A stretch of 18,844 nt of DNA from assembly GCA_905201055.1 (NCBI GenBank), contig CAJKMT010000031.1, positions 1 through 18,844 of the forward strand. Direction: 5' to 3'. Made by a program: the position numbers and the translations under genes. A model generated the notes under the pieces. That model made no database searches, was not told where the DNA came from, and was given only the letters and a program-made list of their open reading frames with translations. The first letter of the stretch is position 1; each line of letters opens with the position of its first letter. Below are positions 1 to 7,197 of this stretch, in pieces. The DNA comes from an uncultured Sutterella sp. Lineage in GTDB: Bacteria; Pseudomonadota; Gammaproteobacteria; Burkholderiales; Burkholderiaceae_F.

Positions 1-19
1 CGGTGTAGATGATTTTCAT
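1..19 (-). CDS. 5' end of an unidentified gene (partial, first six codons)
   Basis: An ATG on the minus strand at 19-17 starts a reading frame coding M-K-I-I-Y-T before the window ends. A strong Shine-Dalgarno sequence, AAGGAGAC (36-29 on the minus strand), lies 9 bases upstream of the ATG, so this is very probably a real start. Six residues cannot identify a product. The string KIIYT does occur near the N-terminus of monomeric NADP-isocitrate dehydrogenases, but this is only a hint. A different minus-strand frame is also open from about 193 to the window edge, but it has no convincing start signal and its composition does not look protein-like. The gene has an unusually long divergent upstream region. 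Confidence 0.5.
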
Positions 20-660
20 AATTACTTGGTCTCCTTGATCCAAGAGGGCCACCGGTCAAGAACTTACATTCTTTCCCGGCAGGGGTCTTCTTAAAAAGGT
101 TCCCCTTGTTCGCCTCAACCGCTGTTACCGAATAGTCCACCTCGGGAAACCCAAGAGAATGCACACTCTCTTTTGTCTGCGGCAACTTCTGCAGTTACCG
201 TTAACATCTGTTAAGGGGACGTATTCTCGCGTGTCAAGCACGGACAAATACTCCGCTGAACTTGTCGGCTGCGGGTTGTCAAGCCACAACAGACCCAATT
301 GTAAGCTCAGCTGTTATAAAAATAAGTTCAACCTTTAAACACAAAATCTCGCCTCGGTCGTCCTCAGAAGCCCGAAACGAAATTGCTTAAAGACAAAACA
401 TACCTTTCTCCATTCGTGTTCGGAAACGTTAATGCTCCTGATAACACGCCTATTGAGGCGTGCAGTTTAGGGACCAACGATGCGAACACCTATTGGGATT
501 AACCCGAAGTTTACACCAAACGATAAAAACTCGTAGAACCTTACCTACGATCAAAATCAAATTCCATAAACTTTTTGACAAAAAACAGACTTCCGCCTCA
601 CGACTTAACATACGCCGCAACAGTTACAATTAACGACGTCATTTCGTTGAACCTACTTTT
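20..660. other. long divergent intergenic region with several hairpins
   Basis: About 640 bases separate the minus-strand gene at the left edge from ridA, much more than other gaps here. I find no protein gene. Visible structure: a 7-bp hairpin with one wobble pair (153-159/166-172), an interrupted palindrome (201-214), a 7-bp hairpin CACGCCT/AGGCGTG with loop ATTG (445-451/456-462), and a 6-bp hairpin TCGTAG/CTACGA (531-536/545-550). Read on the minus strand, the last hairpin is followed by GTTTTTAT. Only very short open frames occur, for example an 18-codon plus-strand frame at 480-536 with a weak GGGA upstream, which is not convincing. A TTGACA at 575-580 could be a -35 element for ridA, but no good -10 sits at 16-18 bp. 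The region could hold a long 5' leader of the minus-strand gene or a small RNA. I did not recognise a known riboswitch consensus. Confidence 0.45.
201..214. repeat. interrupted palindrome, possible operator
   Basis: TTAACA-TC-TGTTAA is a perfect inverted repeat of 6-bp arms with a 2-bp spacer. It lies about 180 bp upstream of the start codon of the minus-strand gene at the left edge. The size and symmetry suit a dimeric repressor or activator site, but no regulator is identified and a chance origin in this AT-rich stretch is possible. Confidence 0.3.
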
Positions 661-680
661 ATATTAACCAGGAGATCACC

Positions 681-1058
681 ATGGCTCATGAAATCATTCA
701 CACCGATAAGGCCCCCGCTGCTATTGGCCCTTATTCACAAGCTACCAAGGGAACGGCCACCTTATTCACCTCGGGACAGTTGGGCATTGATCCCGCCACA
801 GGTGAATTGCCTCAGGACTTCACCGCTCAGGCCCGCCAGGCTTTTGAAAACCTCAAAGCGATTATTGAAGCTGCCGGCGGCTCGATGTCCAATGTCATGA
901 AGATCACGATTTTCTTGACAGACATGAGTAATTTCCCGGCTGTCAACGCCGTCATGCAGGAATACTGCCAAGCTCCTTACCCGGCCCGCAGCTGCTTTGC
1001 CGTGGCAGCCCTGCCGAAGTCCGGCGCGGTGGAAGTTGAAGCCATTGTCAGCATCTAA
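681..1058 (+). CDS. ridA: RidA family 2-iminobutanoate/2-iminopropanoate deaminase
   Basis: Hydrolyses reactive enamine/imine intermediates released by PLP enzymes such as threonine dehydratase, protecting other PLP enzymes in the cytoplasm. The 125-residue product has normal RidA length. Family hallmarks are visible: IGPYSQA at 15-21, the substrate-binding Arg103 in PARSCFAVAALP, and Glu120 in the C-terminal VEVEAIV. RidA forms trimers with active sites between subunits (family knowledge). The start ATG is preceded by AGGAG at 670-674 with suitable spacing. It is the first gene of a probable ridA-recG-oxyR operon, with a 20-base gap to recG. The only doubt is the exact substrate range, because the YjgF superfamily is broad. 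Confidence 0.93.
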   Translation: MAHEIIHTDKAPAAIGPYSQATKGTATLFTSGQLGIDPATGELPQDFTAQARQAFENLKAIIEAAGGSMSNVMKITIFLTDMSNFPAVNAVMQEYCQAPYPARSCFAVAALPKSGAVEVEAIVSI

Positions 1059-1078
1059 TTTATGAAAAGAGTGTTGCC

Positions 1079-3133
1079 ATGCCGTTGGCCACGCATTTGC
1101 GAAAAAAGGGCGAAAAGCTCGCCCCGCTGTCGGAGCGCCTAAGCAGACTGGGACTCAATAAAGATTGGGACTATGTTCTGCATTTACCCTTGCGTTACGA
1201 AGACGAGACTAAGATTACTGCAATCGCCGATCTGCAGATCGGTCAAAGTCAGCAATGTGAAGGTGAAGTACTCCGGTGTGATCGGGTGCGTCGTCCTTCC
1301 GGCGAGCAACTTCAGGCTGTTATTACCGACGGCACTGGCACACTTAACGTCCGCCTTTTGCATTTTTACCCTTCCCAAATCAAGCAGCTGGCTGTCGGTC
1401 AAAAAGTCCGCCTGTACGGACCGGTTCGGGAAGGCTACTTCGGTCCTGAAATGCTTCACCCGAAAATTCGCAATGCATTGTCAGGAACTGCATTGCCGAG
1501 CACCCTGACTCCGGTTTACCCGGCAGGCGAAGGGATTACTCAAAATTGGCTCAGAAAACGCATATCAAGAGCGCTGTTGGACGTAGAAATAAAAGATTTA
1601 ATTCCTCAGGCCGTTTTAAGTAAACTGAAACTGCCCGCCTTGGGTGATGCCTTACGTTATATCCATCACCCCCCTGTGGGAGCGAGTCTCTCAGCTCTTG
1701 ATGCGCGCACTGATCCTGCCTGGCTGCGGCTGAAATTTGATGAGTTGGTTGCTCAGCAAATCGCTCTGAAATACTCCCGTGCCTTAAAAGCAACCAACCG
1801 TGCCCCTCAGATCAGTCCTTTAAAGTCGCCGACAACAGAGAGACTTTTTGATCAGCTGCCTTTTAGCCTTACTGCCGCACAGCAACGAGTGTTTTCCGAA
1901 ATTCGCACCGATTTGTCCCGCACTGTCCCGATGAATCGTTTGGTGCAGGGCGATGTCGGAAGCGGAAAAACAGTCATTGCCGCGTTGGCCGCCACGCTTT
2001 GCATTGATGCCGGCTTTCAAGCTGCTTTAATGGCACCCACTGAAATTCTCGCCGAGCAGCATTACGAAAAAATTTCCCAGTGGCTCAAACCGCTTGGCAT
2101 AAACATGGTGTGGCTCGCTGGAAAACAAAAAACGAAGGAGCGCAACGACAGTCTGCGCGCCATTGCAAGTGGTCAGGCTCAGCTTATCGTCGGCACCCAT
2201 GCGCTCATCCAGGAAAGCGTTCAGTTTTCCAATCTTGGGCTTGCTATTGTCGATGAACAGCATCGGTTCGGCGTGGCTCAGCGTTTGGCACTCAGACAAG
2301 GGCACGACGAGCGCATGCCTCACCTCTTGATGCTTTCTGCAACTCCGATTCCGCGCACATTGGCAATGAGCTACCTCGCCGATCTCGACGTATCGGTTAT
2401 TGATGAATTACCGGCAGGAAGGCAGCCGATCACCACAAAGTTGGTGAGTCTGAACCGTAAAGCCGAAGTGATGTCAGTCATCAATGAGCAGGTCAAACAG
2501 GGTCGTCAAGTCTACTGGGTATGCCCGCTGATTGAAGAGAGCGACAAGATCGACCTGACTGCTGCCACTCAAACATTTGAAGAACTGCAGCAGCGATTGC
2601 CTCAACTGAGAATCGGCTTAGTTCACGGCGCACTTGCTCCGGAAGACAAGCAAGAGGTGATGCAGGCATTCAAAGACGGTCATTTGGACGTATTGGTCGC
2701 CACAACCGTCATTGAAGTGGGCGTCGACGTCCCCAACGCCACACTGATGGTTATTGAACACGCCGAGCGTTTCGGTTTGGCTCAGCTTCATCAATTACGA
2801 GGCCGAGTCGGTCGCGGAGCGCAAAAAAGTTTTTGTGTGTTACTCTATGGAGAACTTTCCGAAACAGGGCGGGAAAGACTCAAAGTGATTCGTGAAAGTA
2901 CGGACGGATTTGAAATTGCCAGACGGGATTTGGAAATACGCGGACCCGGAGAATTTTTAGGTGCGCGTCAATCCGGTGTTCCTCTGTTACGTTTTGCAGA
3001 CTTAGAAAACGATGCCATGTTACTGGATGCGGCCAGAAACTTTGCTGACCGTTGGCTTAAAGAGGATCCCGACAGCGCAAAACGACATGCTACACGATGG
3101 TTTAGCGGTTACGAAGATTTCTTGGAGGCTTAG
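1079..3133 (+). CDS. recG: ATP-dependent DNA helicase RecG
   Basis: Double-stranded DNA translocase that regresses stalled replication forks and unwinds branched DNA (Holliday junctions, D-loops, R-loops). At 684 residues it has the usual RecG length. The N-terminal third carries the wedge/OB-fold region (about residues 45-130, with ITDGTGTLNVRLLHFY). The SF2 helicase motor follows: Walker A GDVGSGKT at 291-298, motif II DEQH at 392-395, motif III SATPIPRT at 420-427 and motif VI QLRGRVGRG at 572-580. The C-terminal REST..GFEIARRDLEIRGPGEFLG block is typical of RecG. All key motifs are intact. It lies 20 bases after ridA and 4 bases before oxyR, so the three are probably cotranscribed. The recG-oxyR neighbourhood is also known in other beta- and gammaproteobacteria. 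Confidence 0.97.
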   Translation: MPLATHLRKKGEKLAPLSERLSRLGLNKDWDYVLHLPLRYEDETKITAIADLQIGQSQQCEGEVLRCDRVRRPSGEQLQAVITDGTGTLNVRLLHFYPSQIKQLAVGQKVRLYGPVREGYFGPEMLHPKIRNALSGTALPSTLTPVYPAGEGITQNWLRKRISRALLDVEIKDLIPQAVLSKLKLPALGDALRYIHHPPVGASLSALDARTDPAWLRLKFDELVAQQIALKYSRALKATNRAPQISPLKSPTTERLFDQLPFSLTAAQQRVFSEIRTDLSRTVPMNRLVQGDVGSGKTVIAALAATLCIDAGFQAALMAPTEILAEQHYEKISQWLKPLGINMVWLAGKQKTKERNDSLRAIASGQAQLIVGTHALIQESVQFSNLGLAIVDEQHRFGVAQRLALRQGHDERMPHLLMLSATPIPRTLAMSYLADLDVSVIDELPAGRQPITTKLVSLNRKAEVMSVINEQVKQGRQVYWVCPLIEESDKIDLTAATQTFEELQQRLPQLRIGLVHGALAPEDKQEVMQAFKDGHLDVLVATTVIEVGVDVPNATLMVIEHAERFGLAQLHQLRGRVGRGAQKSFCVLLYGELSETGRERLKVIRESTDGFEIARRDLEIRGPGEFLGARQSGVPLLRFADLENDAMLLDAARNFADRWLKEDPDSAKRHATRWFSGYEDFLEA

Positions 3134-3137
3134 TTAG

Positions 3138-4094
3138 ATGACTCTGACAGAACTGAAATACATTATTGCCGTTGCCAGAGAACGCCATTTCGGGCGAGCG
3201 GCGGAGTCCTGCTTCATTTCACAACCGTCATTGTCTGTGGCGGTGCGCAAATTGGAAGAAGAGCTTGGGGTTCATATTTTCGAGCGCCGCTCCCAAGAAG
3301 TCTCACTGACACCGGTGGGTGAAACCATTGTCGAGCAGGCTCAAAAAGTTCTTGATGAAGTCAGACGGATTGAGGAACTCGCCGTGCAGGGCAAAGATCC
3401 CCTTTGCGGTCCTTTGCGCTTGGGAGCCATCTTCACAATCAGCCCCTATCTCATGCCGGGCTTGGTGCACAAGATGCTGCATTTGGCCCCGAAAATGCCT
3501 TTGATTTTGTCGGAAAACTACACCGCCAATTTGCTGGAGCAGCTTCGCGCGGGTGACATTGACGTTGCCATTATGGCTTTGCCGATCAATGAACCCGGTC
3601 TGATGTTCATGCCTTTGTACGACGAAGATTTTGTTGTTGCGGTTCCGCATGATCACCCCTGGGCCGAACGCTCGGAAATTCATCGTGATGAAGTCCGCGC
3701 CGGAAAGCTTTTACTATTGGGTAAAGGTCATTGCCTGCGTGATCAGATTTTGGAAGCCTGCCCGGAATCCGCTCCGCGTAAAAACGCCGCCACAACCATG
3801 CAGCGTACCGTCGAAGGTTCATCACTGCTCACCATCCATCATATGGTCGCTCAAGGTCTCGGCATCACCGTCCTGCCCACTTCTGCACTGCAGGAAACGC
3901 ACGGTGATGAACTCATTAAGGCCGTACCCTTTGAAAAACCGGCACCCACACGCCGGGTCATCATCGCATGGCGAAAAACATTCAATCGAATGCCTGCCAT
4001 CGAGGCTATCAAAACAGCGGTCAATGGTCTGAATTTAGAAGGGTGCAAAACATTAAATCTGCCGCCCGTCAGTTCCGTTTCCTCTTCTAACTGA
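3138..4094 (+). CDS. oxyR: hydrogen peroxide-sensing LysR-type regulator OxyR
   Basis: LysR-family transcription factor that is oxidised by peroxide to an intramolecular disulfide form and then activates catalase, peroxiredoxin and iron-protection genes. The N-terminal winged helix-turn-helix (residues 1-60, with HFGRAAESCFISQPSLS) is followed by a linker helix and a two-lobed sensor domain. The sensor motif GHCLRDQILEAC places cysteines at 199 and 208, the same numbers and spacing as the redox pair of E. coli OxyR. This supports a true OxyR over another LysR member. The ATG is 4 bases after recG, with GGAGG inside the recG tail as ribosome binding site. A hairpin terminator follows directly. 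The last ~20 residues (after NGLN) are a low-complexity tail. Confidence 0.94.
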   Translation: MTLTELKYIIAVARERHFGRAAESCFISQPSLSVAVRKLEEELGVHIFERRSQEVSLTPVGETIVEQAQKVLDEVRRIEELAVQGKDPLCGPLRLGAIFTISPYLMPGLVHKMLHLAPKMPLILSENYTANLLEQLRAGDIDVAIMALPINEPGLMFMPLYDEDFVVAVPHDHPWAERSEIHRDEVRAGKLLLLGKGHCLRDQILEACPESAPRKNAATTMQRTVEGSSLLTIHHMVAQGLGITVLPTSALQETHGDELIKAVPFEKPAPTRRVIIAWRKTFNRMPAIEAIKTAVNGLNLEGCKTLNLPPVSSVSSSN

Positions 4095-4102
4095 TTCCAT
4101 TT

Positions 4103-4136
4103 GCGGGCAAGATTTTTCTTGCCCGCGGCTTTTCTT
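4103..4136 (+). terminator. intrinsic terminator after oxyR
   Basis: A perfect 9-bp stem, GCGGGCAAG (4103-4111) and CTTGCCCGC (4118-4126), with loop ATTTTT, is followed by GGC and then TTTTCTT. It ends the ridA-recG-oxyR transcript. Its U tract touches the stop codon of the convergent proC gene. On the minus strand the hairpin has no U tract, so it acts mainly on the plus strand. Confidence 0.8.
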
Positions 4137-4950
4137 AATGTTTTCCCAACTCGTCAGCTAAAACCTGACTGCGGTCATAGGCTGCCTGGATGGCCTCGTC
4201 CATCATTGTCATAAATTGATGTTCATCCATCACTCTCAAGGCTTCGGCTGTTGTGCCGCCTTTACTGGTGACGTTGATACGAAGCTGAGAGGGAGAGTCG
4301 GAGCTTGAGGATGCGAGCTTTGCCGCCCCCAATACCGTAAGGATAGCCATTCTCCTGGCTCCTTCGGAATCAAAACCGCGCTTGACTGCCGCCGCTTCCA
4401 GCGCCTCAATGAATCTGAACACATAGGCAGGGCCGGATCCCGATACGGTGGAGAGTAAATCCAGCTGTTCTTCGCTTTGAACCAGAATGATTTCACCCAT
4501 CGCCGAAAGAACATCCACAGCAACGCTTTTTTGCTCTTCAAGTGACTTCGGCACATAAAGTCCCACAACACCCGCCTTCACTAAAGCCGGCGTATTAGGC
4601 ATCGCACGCACCAGCCTGTCGCTTTCTAGCCAACGGGCAATATCTTTAATTCTTAAGCCCGCTGCAATGGAAATAAAAAAGGCTTCGGAATTGAAGTACG
4701 TCTTAATTTCTTCAATAGTCTGAGAAAGTCCCTGCGGTTTAACTGCCAAAACCACCACATCGGCGGCACGAAGCCAGTCTCCTGCCGTCAGATGAGTGTT
4801 GACACCATAGTCAGCCTGCAGTCGGTCACACTTACTCTGATTGCGGTCCATGACATCAATCAAATCTCTCGGATAATCCGCCGCGGCCAACCCGGCTACC
4901 AAAGCACCGGCCATATTACCGCCGCCAATCATTGCGATTCTTTTTTGCAT
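4135..4950 (-). CDS. proC: pyrroline-5-carboxylate reductase
   Basis: Reduces 1-pyrroline-5-carboxylate to L-proline with NAD(P)H, the last step of proline synthesis. The 271 residues match the family length. The N-terminal Rossmann fold shows GGGNMAGAL (9-17), VKPQ (70-73) and MPNTPA (117-122). The C-terminal dimerisation and active-site domain shows SGSGPAYVF (170-178) and VTSKGGTTAEAL (227-238). AAGGAG lies just upstream of the ATG. It follows yggS after 11 bases. The yggS-proC pairing is common in bacteria, which agrees with a link between PLP homeostasis and amino-acid metabolism. Confidence 0.95.
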   Translation of the reverse strand: MQKRIAMIGGGNMAGALVAGLAAADYPRDLIDVMDRNQSKCDRLQADYGVNTHLTAGDWLRAADVVVLAVKPQGLSQTIEEIKTYFNSEAFFISIAAGLRIKDIARWLESDRLVRAMPNTPALVKAGVVGLYVPKSLEEQKSVAVDVLSAMGEIILVQSEEQLDLLSTVSGSGPAYVFRFIEALEAAAVKRGFDSEGARRMAILTVLGAAKLASSSSDSPSQLRINVTSKGGTTAEALRVMDEHQFMTMMDEAIQAAYDRSQVLADELGKH

Positions 4951-4961
4951 GACAACTCCTT

Positions 4962-5651
4962 TTATTTCGAATACGTCCTGGCGCCGAATATAGAAGAGCC
5001 CACCCGTACAAGGGTCGCTCCCTCTTCAATTGCGCACTCATAATCGGCGCTCATTCCCATGGAAAGCGTATCAAATGCATATCCCCTATCCACGCACTCA
5101 TCAAATAATTTTTTCATTTTGGCAAATGTTCGATGTTTCTCAGTCATATTTGCCTGAGCTCTGGGGATACACATCAAACCTCGCAGACATAGATTCGGTA
5201 ACGGCGCCAAATCTGCCAAAAGAGCCTGCAATTCTTCTGCCCTCACTCCGCTTTTACTTTCTTCATCATCGATATTCACTTCAACCAAGATGTTGAGCGG
5301 CGGCATTGAAAGCGGTCTCTGTTGACTCAAACGTTCTGCGATTTTCAATCGACTGATGCTTTGTACCCACTGGAATCGTTCGGCTACGATTCGAGTCTTA
5401 TTCGACTGAAGCGGTCCGATGAAATGCCATTCAATGGGGATATTCGGGTGATATTCAGTAAAGTAATCAACTTTGACAGCCCCCTCCTGCGCGTAATTTT
5501 CTCCAAAGCAAAGCTGCCCGGCGCCAAGCGCCTCTTCGATTGCCTCATTGGGAAAAGTTTTACTGACAGCCAGTAACTTCACCTGTCGTCCGCAGGCTGC
5601 TTTTTCGATATTGGCTTTAACACGAGCAATATTTTCTGCAATACTCGTCAT
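4962..5651 (-). CDS. yggS: PLP homeostasis protein (YggS/PROSC family)
   Basis: Cytoplasmic pyridoxal-phosphate-binding protein of the alanine-racemase N-terminal fold. It is a single-domain TIM barrel without known catalysis that buffers PLP and affects amino-acid pools. The PLP lysine is Lys31 in LLAVSKTFP. Later family motifs include HFIGPLQSNKTR and the C-terminal LSMGMSADYECAI..GATLVRVGSSIFG. Two ATGs are possible, at 5657 and 5651. The upstream GAGGA abuts the first but is well spaced from the second, and the second gives MTSIAENIARV, matching the family N-terminus. I therefore use 5651 (229 residues). It is the first gene of the pair with proC and is divergent from queH across about 70 bases. 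Confidence 0.93.
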   Translation of the reverse strand: MTSIAENIARVKANIEKAACGRQVKLLAVSKTFPNEAIEEALGAGQLCFGENYAQEGAVKVDYFTEYHPNIPIEWHFIGPLQSNKTRIVAERFQWVQSISRLKIAERLSQQRPLSMPPLNILVEVNIDDEESKSGVRAEELQALLADLAPLPNLCLRGLMCIPRAQANMTEKHRTFAKMKKLFDECVDRGYAFDTLSMGMSADYECAIEEGATLVRVGSSIFGARTYSK

Positions 5652-5722
5652 ACACATTCCTCACATAATCCGAGCAGTATACAATTGCCACCAACAAACC
5701 GATAGCTATTTTCACCGATCAT

Positions 5723-6316
5723 ATGACCGAAGTACTTCTGCATTGCTGTTGTGCCCCCTGCTCAAGCGCCATTTTGGAATGGATGACACAAAATGATTAT
5801 CGTCCGGTCCTTTTTTATTTCAACCCAAACATTTTCCCGGATTCTGAATACCTCATTCGCAAAAATGAATTAAAGCGCTACGCACAAAAACTGAATATCC
5901 GCGTCATCGACGGTGATTACAACCACGCCGAATGGAGAGAAAAAATCAAAGGTTTGGAACTGCAGCCCGAACGTGGAGAACGCTGTCAGGTCTGCTTTAA
6001 TTATCGGCTGCTCGAAACCGCACGCATTGCCAGCGAACAAGGCATTGAACTTTTCACCACGACACTTGCCTCAAGCCGGTGGAAAGATATTGAGCAAATT
6101 AACCGTGCCGGTCTTGCCGCTCAAAATCAATATCCGGGCACTCGTTTTTGGGACAAGAACTGGCGAAAAGGGGGGCTTCAGCAGCGCAGAAATGAACTTC
6201 TGAAAGAAAACGTTTTTTACAATCAGCTCTACTGCGGGTGCGAATTTTCTATGCGGCGCCTTCCCCAAGAAACCTGTGAGCTGATTTTGAAACAGACCAA
6301 ACCGCAAGAGCTTTAA
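5723..6316 (+). CDS. queH: epoxyqueuosine reductase QueH
   Basis: Catalyses the last step of queuosine synthesis, reduction of epoxyqueuosine to queuosine in the wobble base of GUN-anticodon tRNAs. It is the cobalamin-independent, non-homologous alternative to QueG (the former DUF208 family). The product has 197 residues. Visible cysteines: HCCCAPCS at 7-14, RCQVC with Cys88 and Cys91, and YCGCEFSMRR with Cys171 and Cys173. This pattern fits the iron-sulfur/metal-binding and redox cysteines of the family. The conserved FYNPNI-like FYFNPNIFP follows the first motif. No strong Shine-Dalgarno is visible upstream of the ATG. Its 3' end overlaps that of lgt by 4 bases. queA and tgt, acting earlier in the same pathway, lie 11 kb to the right. 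Confidence 0.93.
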   Translation: MTEVLLHCCCAPCSSAILEWMTQNDYRPVLFYFNPNIFPDSEYLIRKNELKRYAQKLNIRVIDGDYNHAEWREKIKGLELQPERGERCQVCFNYRLLETARIASEQGIELFTTTLASSRWKDIEQINRAGLAAQNQYPGTRFWDKNWRKGGLQQRRNELLKENVFYNQLYCGCEFSMRRLPQETCELILKQTKPQEL

Positions 6317-7104
6317 CGCTTCAATCCCGCCGGAAAAAACCACACGATAATGCCGACTGCTATCAGAGGCATAGACAGCCATTGTCCCTGACTCAATCCC
6401 AGCGCCTGCAATCCTAAAAATGCATCGGGTTCGCGGAAGTACTCCACAATGAAACGGCAGAGGCCGTAACCCAGGCAGAAAAGTGCAGAGACTCTGCCCA
6501 ACGGTCTTTGCCGATTGGAATAGATCCATAAAAGGGCAAAAAGAAAAAGCCCTTCAAGCGCCGCCTCATAAAGCTGCGACGGATGACGAGGTAAATTGTC
6601 CGCCGCCTGCGGGAAAATCATCGCCAGTACAAAATCACTTGAACACACCCTGCCCCAGAGTTCACCATTAATAAAATTGCCGATACGGCCGAAAAAGAGT
6701 CCAAGCGGCACTAACGGGACGACAAAATCAGACAAAGTAAAGAAATTAATCTTTCTTGTCTTGGCAAAATAAAGCATTGCGGCGATAACACCTAAGATGC
6801 CGCCGTGAGCGCTCATTCCTCCATCCCAAATACGAATGATCTGAGACGGATATGCCAAATAAAATTCCGGTTGGTAGAAAAAACAATAGCCTAAGCGACC
6901 ACCCAAAATAACGCCCAGAACTCCGAAGAAAAGCAAATCTTCAATTTTCTCCGCATCCATCTGCCGCCATGCGTCTTTTTTTGCCCGATAACTTCCCAGA
7001 AACCAAAAAAGAGCGAATCCCACCAAATACATCAGCCCATACCAATGAACAGAAATCGGACCAATGGAAAAAGCAATGGGATTAAATTGAGGGTGAATGA
7101 GCAT
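6313..7104 (-). CDS. lgt: phosphatidylglycerol-prolipoprotein diacylglyceryl transferase
   Basis: Integral inner-membrane enzyme that transfers diacylglyceryl from phosphatidylglycerol to the lipobox cysteine of prolipoproteins, the first step of lipoprotein maturation. The 263 residues form about seven membrane segments. The start gives FSIGPISVHWYGLMYLVGF, typical of the family. The signature GRIGNFINGELWGR is at 139-152, the HGG motif has His100, and RHPSQLYEA lies at 173-181. A late arginine region CRFIVEYFREPD is present. His100 and Arg140 correspond to the essential His103 and Arg143 of E. coli Lgt with a constant offset of 3. The Shine-Dalgarno is weak (AGAAA). It is divergent from thiM. 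Confidence 0.96.
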   Translation of the reverse strand: MLIHPQFNPIAFSIGPISVHWYGLMYLVGFALFWFLGSYRAKKDAWRQMDAEKIEDLLFFGVLGVILGGRLGYCFFYQPEFYLAYPSQIIRIWDGGMSAHGGILGVIAAMLYFAKTRKINFFTLSDFVVPLVPLGLFFGRIGNFINGELWGRVCSSDFVLAMIFPQAADNLPRHPSQLYEAALEGLFLFALLWIYSNRQRPLGRVSALFCLGYGLCRFIVEYFREPDAFLGLQALGLSQGQWLSMPLIAVGIIVWFFPAGLKR

Positions 7105-7137
7105 GACAATTTTTCTTTCAATATTGATTCGAAAGCA

Positions 7138-7168
7138 TTGTACCGATGCTGTGTCTTTGTGGTATCTT
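7138..7168 (+). promoter_or_regulatory. thiM: possible extended -10 promoter for thiM-thiE
   Basis: TGG-TATCTT (7160-7168) is an extended -10-like element. TTGTAC (7138-7143) could be a -35, though the 19-bp spacer is long. Transcription would start near 7175, leaving only about 23 bases before the thiM ATG. This is a pattern call without experimental support. Confidence 0.3.
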
Positions 7169-7184
7169 CAATTCGCTGTTTTCA

Positions 7185-7196
7185 TTTGGTACCAAA
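7185..7196. promoter_or_regulatory. 12-bp perfect palindrome next to the thiM start
   Basis: TTTGGTACCAAA is fully self-complementary and ends one base before the ATG at 7198, where a ribosome binding site should be. No Shine-Dalgarno is visible for thiM. It could be a protein operator or a small RNA hairpin occluding the start. A chance occurrence cannot be excluded. Confidence 0.35.
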
Positions 7197-7197
7197 C

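Noticed and set aside
1..193. Second minus-strand open frame running off the left edge
   Set aside because: It is open for about 64 codons but has no good start signal, and it conflicts with the well-supported ATG at 19 in another frame.
445..462. Hairpin CACGCCT/AGGCGTG as a terminator
   Set aside because: The stem is perfect but no U tract follows on either strand, so it is recorded only as structure in the spacer.
7045..7197. N-terminal extension of thiM
   Set aside because: The frame is open, but the 51 extra residues overlap the lgt start and do not fit ThiM. The ATG at 7198 gives the family N-terminus.
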